Positions 34,001 to 46,000 of a stretch of 64,000 bases of DNA are shown in pieces. Numbering within the stretch: position 1 is the stretch's first letter; the number at the start of each line of letters is the position of its first letter. The position numbers and the translations under genes were made by a program. This DNA comes from Saturnia japonica (Eukaryota > Arthropoda > Insecta > Lepidoptera > Saturniidae): positions 21,550,001 to 21,614,000 of the forward strand of contig CM065312.1 of NCBI GenBank assembly GCA_033032175.1, in the 5' to 3' direction. The notes under the pieces were generated by a model, which had not been told where the DNA came from, did no database searches, and saw only the letters and a list, made by a program, of their open reading frames with translations.

Positions 34001-37000
34001 CGGCAGACAGGGTATGGTGATGAGGGCGCTGGCGGTGAGCAGCAGCGCGGCCGTCAGCACGGGCCGCCGACCCACGCGGTCCAACAGCAGTGTGTTGAGC
34101 GCGAGCGCGGGCAGCTCGGCGGCCGCCACCAGCGCGTAGTTCACGTGCGCCGACCCGGACAGCGAGTGCGCCTGCACCGCCAGCCCGTAGAACACGAACA
34201 CCGCCGACATCCACCACACGAAGCAGACCGCGAGCCGCCGCCGGAGCACGCCGTACCTGCAACACAAACACCATTCTATACTGTCCGCATCCCCAACAGA
34301 CCTTAGAATTATTCTAATTGAAGCGTATTTATCGGAACAGGTAAAAATAAAAGGTATTTACAAGTAACTGTTCGTAGCTGTTACCTCTTTTTTTAATATT
34401 TTTTTTTAATAAGGACACAATTTTTCTAATACGAACAGGCTGTTCTTACGTACCTGTTCCAGAGAATGTTACTGCTTCAGTTTGAAACATGCTTTTCTGT
34501 GTTCTAGCTTAAGGATGTTTGTGATGTGAATTGGTTGATGGATTTATTTTTTAAATATGAGGACATAATTTCGACATAATTGAGACGTGGTCGCTCACTG
34601 TGGGCCTCATAAGAAAGCTCAAGGTCGCTCAGCGAGCTATGGAGAGGGCTATGCTTGGTGTTTCTCTACGAGATCGAATCAGAAATGAGGAGATCCGTAG
34701 ACAAACTAAGGTAACCGACATAACCAAAAGGATTAGCAAGTTGAAGTGGCAGTGGGCGGGGCACATAGTTCGGAGAACTGACAGCCGTTGGGGCAGAAAG
34801 GTTCTCGAGTGGAGACCACGCACCGGAAAGCGCAGCGTAGGACGGCCCCCCACTAGATGGAAAGACGACATAATAAAGGTCGCTGGGAGCCGTTGGGTGC
34901 AGGCCGCACAAGATCAGTCGCTCTGAAGATCTATGGGGGAGGCCTATGTTTAGCAGTGGTCGTCCTGCGGCTGAAATGATGATGATGATGATGAATTTCA
35001 CACACGGCCATTTAATTCCAAACTAAGCAAAGCTTGTATTATGGTAACTAAACAGCTGATATATATATATGACTATCTATAACATATTAGAATTGTTACA
35101 ATTTAAAGCCGTCGGATCAAGGCCTAGCCGTAGAATTTTGTCTTTTTGAATTATTTACTGCTTCAAAATCAATATACAATAAGAAATAATAATGTCAATT
35201 TGTGACGCAAAAATTATCATCATCTGTGTGTTAATTTGAATGCCACTTCATTTAAAAAACTGGGTAAAACTGCACGTTCAGCTTGGCTTTGTCCGGGTTG
35301 TCTGGCTAGTCGGCCTAAAGGGGATAACACCGATACCCCTATCCGTGTCACTGCTGATGTGAATGATAGTTCAAGCGAGGAGAACAAGGACAGTGATATT
35401 CGACTCATCATCCGAGATGAAATTAGAAAAACTACGCGTTCTGAAGTTAAAACTTTGATTCGGGAGTTTTGTGCTGAGATTGATGATATTAAAACACAGC
35501 TTGAAGAATTAAAGTCATCTAGTTCCTTTGACGTTTCATATCTAAATGAACTGAAGTCTGAACAACAAAAATTGCAAAAGGAAAACTCGGAACTACGCAA
35601 TCAAAATCAGAGCTTACAGAAATCTATTGTTCGTCTAGATGCTCAACTGAATATCCTTGATCAGAATTCACGTGATTCTAATCTGGAAATTAATGGTCTG
35701 GCAGAAAATAAAAATGAAATTCTACCAGACACCATAAAGCAGATAGCTCGGGCCGTATCGAAAGATCTCCATGACAATGATATTATGAAAGTTGTTAGAG
35801 TTGCCAGCTTCAGTAACAACAAATCGCGCCCCCGCTCGGTAATAGTAAAGTTGAGAAGCCCAAGATGTCGTGATGAACTATACTCTGCAATTACCAGATA
35901 CAATAAAACATACAAAAATGACAAATTGAATTCTTCTCTCATTGGTTTAAGTGGAGGAAAAATGCCAATATATGTTTCTGAGCATCTTTCTCCAACAAAT
36001 AAAGCTTTACATGCCTCGGCACGAATAAGAGCAAAGGAAAAGTCCTACAAATTTGTGTGGGTTAAATATGGAAAAATTTATGTACGTAAGGATGAGAGCT
36101 CTGGCAGTCTGCTGATTAAAGATCAGCAATCTTTAGATAGAATGGTTTAATTTATTTGTTATTATTGTATTTTCTTATACCTACTGATTGCCACTTTAAT
36201 TTTATTTAATATAAAAATGGCTAACCTATCTATTTTTTATCAAAATGTGAGAGGTATGAAAACGAAAACGTCTGAAATATATATGTCAATTTTAAATGCA
36301 GACTATGACTTAATATGCATTGTAGAAACTTGGTTGGATGAATCGTTTTCGTCTTCTGAGTATTTTGATCAAAGGTACACGGTCGTCCGTAGAGATCGCT
36401 GTGCTGATTTTAAAGAACGGTACTCCAAGGCTCATGGAGGCGGAATACTAATAGGCGTTAAAAAAGATTTCACATTTATTAATAAGGTTGATTGGCAAAC
36501 CTCTGGTGAAGACATGTGGATACGCGTAAGAGTCGGGAGTGTTTGCTTGAATGTGTGTCTGGTTTATCTACCATCCTACATACCTTGCGATACGTTCAAA
36601 GAGTTCCTTACAAAGTTAGAAGAAACTTGTTTAGGTAATTTAGATGATAAAACAGTGATTATTGGCAATTTTAATTTTCCTCATATTAATTGGAGTTGTC
36701 CTGAAGATCCTTTTTCTGGTATCTTCGAACCAAAATCATTAGCTTTAAGGGATTTCTTACATATTACTGGCTTTTTACAAGTGAATAATGTATGTAACGA
36801 GAGAAATAATATTTTAGACCTTATTTTGGTGGATGATCATACCAATGTTTGTGTCACTACAGCTGTTCCACTTAGTAAAATTGATACCTACCACCCACCC
36901 TTAGAGTTACACGTGTTGCTGAAACAAGCTAAAAGCAGTAAATTGGCTCGTAACACTGCTTCATTGAAACATAATTTTTACAGGGCTGACTATATCTCAT

Positions 37001-40000
37001 GTATATCGGAACTCTCTTTAATTGATTGGGAAGAATTTAGTAAGGTTAATTGTAATGAATTTGTGCACAGCTTTTATAACGTTTTGTGGTCAATTATTGA
37101 TAAATACACTCCCAAAAAAAGACAAAAGAAAAATAACTATCCTATTTGGTTTTCTTCGTCATTGATAAAGCTAATTAAAGAAAAACACAAATATCGAATA
37201 AGATACAAAAAATATAATAATCCTCGTGATTATGATACTTTTAATACCTTACGTATTAGATCAAAGAAAATTATGGAAATTTGTTTCAAGTCGTATATAG
37301 CTAAGATAGAACAGGAACTCAAAACAAATATCAAAACTATTTGGCGATACATTACATAAAAAAAAACATACAATGGTATTCCCGCCCAGGTCTCGTATGA
37401 TAGTCGACTTGCTGATGGTGACCAGGTTGCAGACTTATTTGCTATATATTTCTCCTCAGTTTATACTGATAACCAAGCTTCAGACGCAGTTACTCTGTCT
37501 TATACCTCACCGAATTATTCCCTCCCAGAAATAAATATAAGTGAAAAAGATATCATAACCAGTTTAGAAAGTTTGGATGTCAGTAAAGGGGCTGATCCTG
37601 ATGGAATTCCACCAATATTTATACGGCTTTGCTCAAAAGCGCTTATTAAGCCTCTGCATATGATCTTTAATCAGTCACTCAAAGAAGGAATATTTCCCGA
37701 TTTATGGAAAATCTCATATGTAGTCCCTATTTACAAGTCAGGTAATAGGAATGTCGTATCAAATTACAGACCAATATGTATTATCTCACAATTTGCAAAA
37801 ATATTTGAGGGTATTATATACAAAGTTGTGTATTGTCAAGTAAACCCCACGATGAGCTTGCGCCAGCATGGTTTCATGTCTAATCGTTCTACAATATCAA
37901 ATTTACTTATATATGCTAATTTTATATCCAATACTTTGGAAGGCCGAGGCCAAGTTGATGCTATTTATACAGATTTTGCCAAAACGTTTGATCGCGTTAA
38001 TCACTCTTTACTCATAGCCAAACTTAATCACGCTGGCATTCATGGCAATCTGTTAAGGTGGTTTGAGAGCTATTTATGTAATCGTTCTCAGCTAGTTGCA
38101 TTGGCAGGCTACGAATCTTCACCTTTCATACCTTCATCTGGTGTCCCCCAAGGATCAAAACTGGGACCATTATTGTTTTTAATTTTTATAAACGACCTCT
38201 TAGATTCCCTAAATTGTGATTGCCTAGCCTATGCGGATGATATAAAAATATATATTCGGGTAACAAACCTAAGTGACTGTATTAAGTTACAGAGTGACCT
38301 TAACACTCTCGAGTTATGGTGTATCATCAACAAAATGGCTCTTAATGTGAAAAAGTGTCAATACATAACTTTTACCAATAAAATAAATTATATTGATTTT
38401 ACCTATCAGCTTAGAGGTATAAGCTTAGAGAGAGTATCCGTTGTTCGTGATTTGGGTGTCATGTTTGACTCTTCTTTTTCTTTTCGACCACATATACTTA
38501 ATATTGTACCCAGAGCCAAAAAGGTGCTTGGATTTGTTATGCGTACTTCACGACTATTTCGCAATAACGAGAGTGTTATCTTGCTCTATAACACCTTAGT
38601 TAGAAGTATTCTTGAATATTGTTCTGCCATATGGTCACCTCACTATACCACCTACGTAGAGCTTATAGAATCTGTCCAAGCTCGTCTTGTTAGATGCCTG
38701 AGCATAAGAAATGGTATTCGTAAATCTATCCCTAATTATGTTAATAGACTAAAATATTTTAACATGATAAGCCTAAAAGAGAGGCGAAATATAGCTGACT
38801 TACTCATCCTTTACAAAATTGTAAATGATAATAGATGCGTTCCTTATTAATTACTTTTATTTTAGATCGTATACCCGTGCGGTGCGCAACCCATATATAT
38901 TTTACATTCCGACTACAACACTGAATACTGCTTTTAATAGCCCTTTTGTGCGTATGGCAAGGTTATACAACGAGAGATCAAGCACGATGGATAACTCAAT
39001 AGATATCTTTTCTCAGTCAATCAGTTCATACAAGCACTCCTTGTTTAATAATTAAAATATAATTTAATATTAATTTTAATGTGTAATGTTTCATAACATA
39101 GTAGTTTTCCTTATTATTTATGTGTTTAAATGTCAGGCATGGCCTATTATCTGAGCGATTGCATTGTTTTTATTATGTGGAAATGATAACATGTAATTTT
39201 TCCTTTTTTGTAATTGCTCTGTTGGTATGCTAAATATATAAAATAAATAAATAAATAAATAAATATACATATATTTAACACCCAGACACACAACTGACTG
39301 ACAAACTTTCACATCTATGTTTTTTTTTTATTCAGAAAATGATCAGATACACACTAATTTAAAGTTTATGAAAATGTACAAAGTACTCACAAACATTATT
39401 CACAATATCATTTTCAATTAATACACATTCGAAATATCAATAAATAACAGAATTTCACAAGTGTTGTCTAAATAGTTTTTATTTCGTGACTTTTTGATGA
39501 GGTAATAAAATTCAATTTGAAATATCCTGAGTAACCTAACACAGTATCAATCAGTAACAGAATGTCACAAGTGCTGTCTAAATAGTTTTTGTTTCGTGAC
39601 TTTTTGATGAGGTAATAAAATTCAATTTGAAATATCCTGAGTAACCTAACACAATATCAATCAGTAACAGAATGTCACAAGTGTTGTCTAAAAAGATTTT
39701 GTTTCGTGCCTTTTTGCTGAGGTAATAAAATTAATTATTGCGTGGCAATCTTTTTATTGTTGCTTTCGCTTTTCCGTTTCATCGACTTTCAAATCACAAC
39801 GATGCTAAAGAAGTTTTTACTTCAAAACATGACCGCATCAATGACTGCCGATATAAATGTTTGGTATGTATAGTAGTTACTGTTAGGTGATGTAGAGTCA
39901 TATTGCCAAGTTAGTATTAAGAAACCTTAGTTTTCCCTTTGCCCGTCACCCTGACTAAACCCATATATTTTTCTTCATCGAAAGCTCAGACTTATTAAAT

Positions 40001-43000
40001 TGGCACAGAGTCCTCATAATGTAGATATTCAATGTATTCAATACTTAATATGAGTAATATTAACTTACTTTGTGAGAGCAGTAAACAGACTCTCTTCCAA
40101 CACCTCCACTCTGCCCGTGAGCTCTTCCTTTTCATTCAGTAACATCTTTTCAAAAGCATTATCTGGAATTATTGTTCTGTTGCACTTGGCAGCTTTCTTC
40201 ATAGTTCGAACGGCTTCTGAGAAGTTTCCCGTGGTGATCAGCCAGCGCACACTCTCGGGCAGCAGCCAAGGGTAGAGGAGAAGCAGGAACGAGGGCGGGT
40301 ACGCGATACGAGCCCATAGTCTCCAGTAACCAGTGAGATAGTCCAACAGCGCCAATGAAGCGGCCCCCAGCGACAAGGGTATGCCCAGCACTAAGCTGGC
40401 CAGAATACGTTGCTCCACACCGAGCCATTCTATCACTGAAATCAATACAATTTCATTGAACACCTATTACAACTTTGTGTTCGAGCCTGGTCTCAAGACC
40501 GGTAATCAAGGAGGAGTTTTAATACGTACTAGCGGTCGCCCAATGATCGAATTTCGACCAGCGAATTTTTAATCATAGACTATTTTCTGTTTCATATTTG
40601 CAGTATGAACCTAAACAATGAATATTATATCACTTGCTGTCACTTTTCATTGAGTGACAATGTCAATATTTTAGAGGGTCTAAGTTCAATGGACGGGTTA
40701 GAATTAGCAGTATTAATTTATTTATTTTAATATATTAGTACATAACAGCTATTACAGATAAATTTTAGCTTTCTGCACTCTTTCTCCATATAAACTTTAA
40801 CCATGTCAAATCTCACAGTCTTCCATACACGCAGTACATTTAAAAAGGGGTACAAAGTCTTTGCTTCACGTATTAATATAATTATGATAATGTTACCGGT
40901 TACGTGAAAGGTGGTAAACATCAACTAACTATGCTATGTGACCACATAATTAATATAAAACACATCTGTTAACCAAAACATAAAACAATATGTATATACT
41001 TACTGAGAACAAAGGCAGAGGGATAGACGCTGGCACCCATCACAGTCTCGAGCAGTTCAGCGAGTAAGTACATGTGGTAGGAGTTGACGAAGGACTTGCA
41101 GAGTCCCAGCAGACCGGCACCGCATCCGCTCACCACGAGCGCGGTGCGTCGCCCCCATCTATCACAAATTTATACTCGTAACTACAGTATGTAGTAGCTA
41201 CAACTAGACAATCTCCACTAACCGGTACATCTTCGAAATCAGAATCCCGAAAGCGACAGCAGAGTAGTAACTCAATGTGTGCCTCAACCTAGAGAAAGTA
41301 TCTTCTCGCGACGTCTTACTGAGAGTTTGTGGTGTAATTGTGGTTTAGACCAATTGTATATAAGTATTGTTGACTTACTTTACCATATCGTGAGTTGACA
41401 AGAAAATGCACTAACCACTCTAAGAGCCTATTGGAGGTAATGAGGCCTTAGTTAACAACATAGGAAATATATTATATAAAATTAATAGGCAAACTTTAGT
41501 AATCCGAAATTCCGGGATTACAAAAAAGGGCCGGGATCGAACCCTCTAGTTTTGTCCCTCACTGGACATAATGATACCTCTATGGTTACAAGCGTCAATT
41601 AGGCCACGGTAATCGCCTACTATCAGGCGGGCCGTACGTTTGTTTGCCAAGGTGGCCTTGTACTAAAAACTATTACTAATAAACATATATGTTGTGAAAA
41701 ATCTTATACGCTCCAGAGATATTCTGTTAATAATGCCAACTAATAAGGAAACAGAGAATTACAATTGCTAAGCCGATAATATAAAATTGTTAGACCTGTC
41801 TGAGATGAATCCCATTATCGGTAAAGATATCAGCATCCCGATGTTGTGTACGGTGCCCACCAGGGAGCGCTTCCACTCCTCGCAACCCAGATCGAACTGG
41901 AAACATACAACACAGAGTCTACACTACCAGTCATTCATATTTAAAACGTGTAATAAACCTATTTGAATAACTTACAGAGATAGTTCGCGTTGATTATTAC
42001 CCGGGTGCGAACTACTGACTGCAGCCCCCGGGCGCCAAGCAAGGGGATAAAATGCTTACCGACTGGTATGCAAGGTAAGGGAGAGTTGTAACTAGACAAG
42101 AATAGGATAGTCAAAAAGCAGAAAAAACTATACAAACAAGTTTGTCAAAAACAATTCTTGTGTATTTCTTCGCTGAAAACTCAAGTTGATTCTAGCACTA
42201 GAGCCGAATCGTGATTCGTGACGTGACTCGTGACGCGTCCGCTCCGCTTACAAAATCACCAACTACAATTATCTTGGGAACCCAACAAAACAAAATAATA
42301 AAATACTTTATCCAGTTTAAGCCTTAACAAGGCATTTATCTACGTGAAAATACTACAAGCAGTTCGAAAAACAGATCCCAATCATCGAGATGGCAAGAAA
42401 CTCGATCGGGCTATCTTCTCCTTTTTTTTAATTGTACAAATAAGAACCATTCACGTAATGATTCACCCTTTTTGAAAATAGAATCTGCTTAACATGCTTC
42501 ATGAATTTATTGTCCGGGAAATTAGTAATATACTTAGGAATCTTATCAAAGTCCCAGGGCTTATGAGGGCACAAGCAAATAGACAGAGCACACTCACCTC
42601 GCTAACAATACTGCTCGAAGATAGATAGAGAAGCTGATCGCAGCCAACAGCAGAACTGTTGTCGAACGATGTCGGCGAGCACGTGGTACCGGTCGACTTC
42701 CAGCGGCGGCATGACTCCTCCGGCACGAGAGCCCATCGCGACCACGACGGAAACCACTCCTCCGCGACCACCGACTGAGACCTCATGGGTTCACATTCCG
42801 GCACGTGACATCTGCGATCATAACATGAGAGTCAGGCAAGCCCCGAGACACCGGGGAACAAATGTCCTCTAGGTTTATCAGTGCATGCATGGCGTCGGGT
42901 TCAGCTCAGTATCTTCTTCATATAGTAGCTCGGCGTATTGACGGTGCAGTCCCTGATGATAAGAACAGCATAATCCAAACACTACAGCGACCACCGAGAG

Positions 43001-46000
43001 ATCTAAATCCATCAACGTCGCTGCTGTCACGCTGGCCTGCATAAATATATCTATACTATATCGTTACGCTTGAAGGAGCTGATGTCGTAAGAAGGATGGA
43101 ACCGCATTGGTTGGGAAATGGTTCCACAGCTCCACAGAATGACAAAGATAAGACATTGAGAGCCTATAAGCTCTCTAAGCAAGAGCTAATCTTGACATTA
43201 TAATTTTTATAGAAATAAAAATCCCTTCTATTTATCAATTTCTGTGTTTGTGGTTTTTTCTCTAAAGAGAGACAAACATCTTAGCATTCCATGGATTCGC
43301 CGAGTGGGTGCCGGGTCCATCGTGTGGCAAACAGAGGGAGCACGAACAGCTCCCGGGACTTGGACTCAGGTGTAGGTTTAAGGGGCTTCCTTATGATGCA
43401 CATCAGCGATCACCTTGAGTGCCTGCGATACCCTCCCTTCCAAGCCAGATTTGATAAGAGTCTGTTAATGCTGCTTTAGATACCCGTTCTAAAATAGAAC
43501 TATTCAATAATTTGTTCAAAGTAAATAATCAGAAGCTGATGACTGTATACCTACACGATGTACTTGAGTATGAATATATATTGTATGTAGTCCAGGTCCG
43601 CGCGCGTCCTGAGCACGCCGCATCATCGCATCTTAATATTAAACATTATTATTATGTTGTTAAATTAATTTTACCATTTTCCTTAAACTGCTGAATGATG
43701 GCAGCTTCAAGAACTCTATAATAATATTATTATTTAACTGCAAGCTACAGAATTCGAAATACCTACTATTAATTCGTTGCTTATCAAAAGCATTGTGCTA
43801 TTGTGTAGCTAATAACTCAATGATCTGACTGATGATTTATGTCTCATTTTGTTTAAATTTAAAGTATTAAGTATTTATTCTGCGTTCAAAACTTGAGGTA
43901 ATTATGAACTTTTATTTTCAAATACAATATATGTGTAACATTCTATATTTAATAACTTGTAACATATTTTCTGGCGAAAAAAGTCGGTAGTCGCTTACTT
44001 AAATAGAACAGTTTCAGCAACGGAGCACGTGACCCTAACCACGGCGTCACGGCGTCACGGCGTCACGCCGCCACGCCGTCACGGCGTCACGCCGTCACGC
44101 CGTCACGCCACTCCGTACTGTGCTACGCGTGATGGTCTAGATATAAAAACTACAAAGCCACGCGACCGCTAAATGTATGAAATTTATATTAACTTTTTCT
44201 TGACTTTTTTACAATGATTCATGGTCAAGCGGACGCCATTAACTTTAAACAGACAAAAGTAAAAAAAAAGCGATTGTAGCTAGGAAATTAAAGCAAAATA
44301 AACCCGTTTTTCATAAAAAAAATCAATTTGGCATTGATATTTATTGAATTAAATAGTAACTACTTATGTAACTTTTTTAACAAAATACGTATAATTTGCA
44401 TTGAAAACCAAGGGCGAATTGATTATATTTTTATCCCTAAACAATCGATTCAATCAACAGGTCTTAAAGGCCAATACAATCGCTTAAAGACAAAAAGAAA
44501 ATACTTGTTTTGTTTTTCACAAATGGACTCTAGTATAATTTTAAAGAGGTAAAGTTTGTGAATTTACAAGTCCGGTGAAGCCGTAAAAGCCGCAGCGGCT
44601 TCAGGGCCCCTAAGGCTAACAGTGTAGTCAGATCTAAAAAAAAGTTTGTGAATTTGGTTTTTTTTTGTATTATCTCTTTAATTACTGATCCAATAGCAAA
44701 TCTCTTTCACTGTCATAAAGCTACGAGTTTAGCATTCAACGTTATGTTTTATTCAAATTTATTCTTTTTTCTGTTATTCAAACTTTAAAAAAGGATATAG
44801 TTTATTTTATATAAAATTAGAAATTAAACCCGAAGATATTAAAAAAATAAAATAAAAGAAACTAAAATAACAATTAGACTCAAACGACAAAAATGTGGGT
44901 AACTAGTAACTACGAGATCACTACGCGAGTGTGCAACGCTGGTCTATCCCTGAAGCCAAGAACGAAGTGGCCGAGGTGGTGTGTTCGCTGCGCCCACTGA
45001 GTCCGCTCCCTCAACCTTCTTCCCTGACCACTCTGAGCTTGCAGCGACTTGAAACAGCTTGCTACGCCCCCTTGTTGAGTTTTCTACTCTAAGAATAATG
45101 TAATAAATATAATAAATGTAAGGTGAATGTAAATATGTAATGCCTGATGAAAGTGGACGGGATTTTGTCAGTATTCCATTGCTCTACAGAGAGTTAAATC
45201 AGTTTGTTAACAGGAAACTGGAGAATAATGACAAGTGAAAATTTCTACAGAAAGAGATACAAAGAAAAAGTTTGTGCGTCTACGAAACCTGTAGAGAACG
45301 ACTTATTAGGTAAAATTCACATCGTAGACATGTGGCAGAATATCGATCATTCGAAAGTAGTGCATCTGAGACAAGGCTAAACGCGAGTTCCACGGTGCGT
45401 CTCAAGGATCCGAGATATTCACAAAGCATGAAAAAAGGCTAAATTGTCAATGTTGAATTTCAGAACACCTACACATTCTTTTTTTATCACTGTTTTACAT
45501 ATACGAAATTCCACGCGAACGAAGTCGCAGGCTTAGATAGTTTAAATAAAAGTTGATAATAAGAGCTAAACGTAAGTTAATATACGTAATAAGCTTATTA
45601 GCTTTAATACGTGAAGTTGGAGTAATATTTATTAAATACATTTTCGTATAATTGTTGTGTACTTTGTAATTAAAATACGAAATTATTATTCATGAAATTA
45701 TAATAGTATTTTGGTTTTGTATTTGTTTTTAAATACGATTCTGGACCGACACAGCAACCGCAGCAACCGCAGTGTCCGTCATAGCGTCACAGCGGTACCG
45801 CGGCCGCGCGGCCCGACAGGTGGCGCGGGCGACGCGACGCGACGTAGCGACAACCTGCAACTTATCTTTAATTTGTTTTTATTTTTTTGAATCGAATCAG
45901 TATTGCGTTCAAAGGACAGTTCAGTATATTATACTTTATAAATTATTCATACATTGTTCACTTAACTAATACTAATAAACGAGCATTTCTTGTAATTATT

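Larger units (their letters stand above)
35070..39268 (+). mobile_element. Jockey/CR1-like LINE, nearly full length
   Basis: Two ORFs (35192-36150 and 36217-39055) follow a short 5' region, and the element ends in (TAAA)n at 39238-39268. It sits inside a SINE. The layout (ORF1 with zinc-finger start and coiled coil, ORF2 with AP-endonuclease and RT but no RNase H) fits the CR1/Jockey group. It is inactive: ORF1 has a 5' frameshift, ORF2 has one in-frame stop and one frameshift, and endonuclease catalytic residues are changed. Decay is modest, so insertion is fairly recent. Confidence 0.88.
34553..39325 (-). mobile_element. tRNA-derived SINE, copy 3, interrupted twice
   Basis: Three pieces collinear with the copy at 3022-3215: 34553-34572 (tatgaggacataatttc), 34994-35060 (aatttcacacacggccattt ... 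aacagctgatatat) and 39269-39300 (atatttaacacccagacaca caactg). Joined, they read as one SINE 3' half; the tRNA-like head is missing. Confidence 0.72.
34257..40068. other. Intron 5 of the SLC22-like gene, with nested retroelements
   Basis: 5812 bases. From left to right: plain intron (34257-34552), a SINE broken by an RTE fragment and a LINE (34553-39325), spacer, a 110-bp tandem array (39430-39735) and plain intron. Confidence 0.85.

Noticed and set aside
33974..34306. 110-codon plus-strand open frame and a 93-codon minus-strand open frame over exon 6
   Set aside because: Both are alternative frames of the GC-rich SLC22 exon 6; composition (Arg/Gly/Ala-rich) reflects codon usage of the real exon. 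The same applies to frames overlapping exons 7 and 8 (32568-32861, 30813-31286, 30990-30736).
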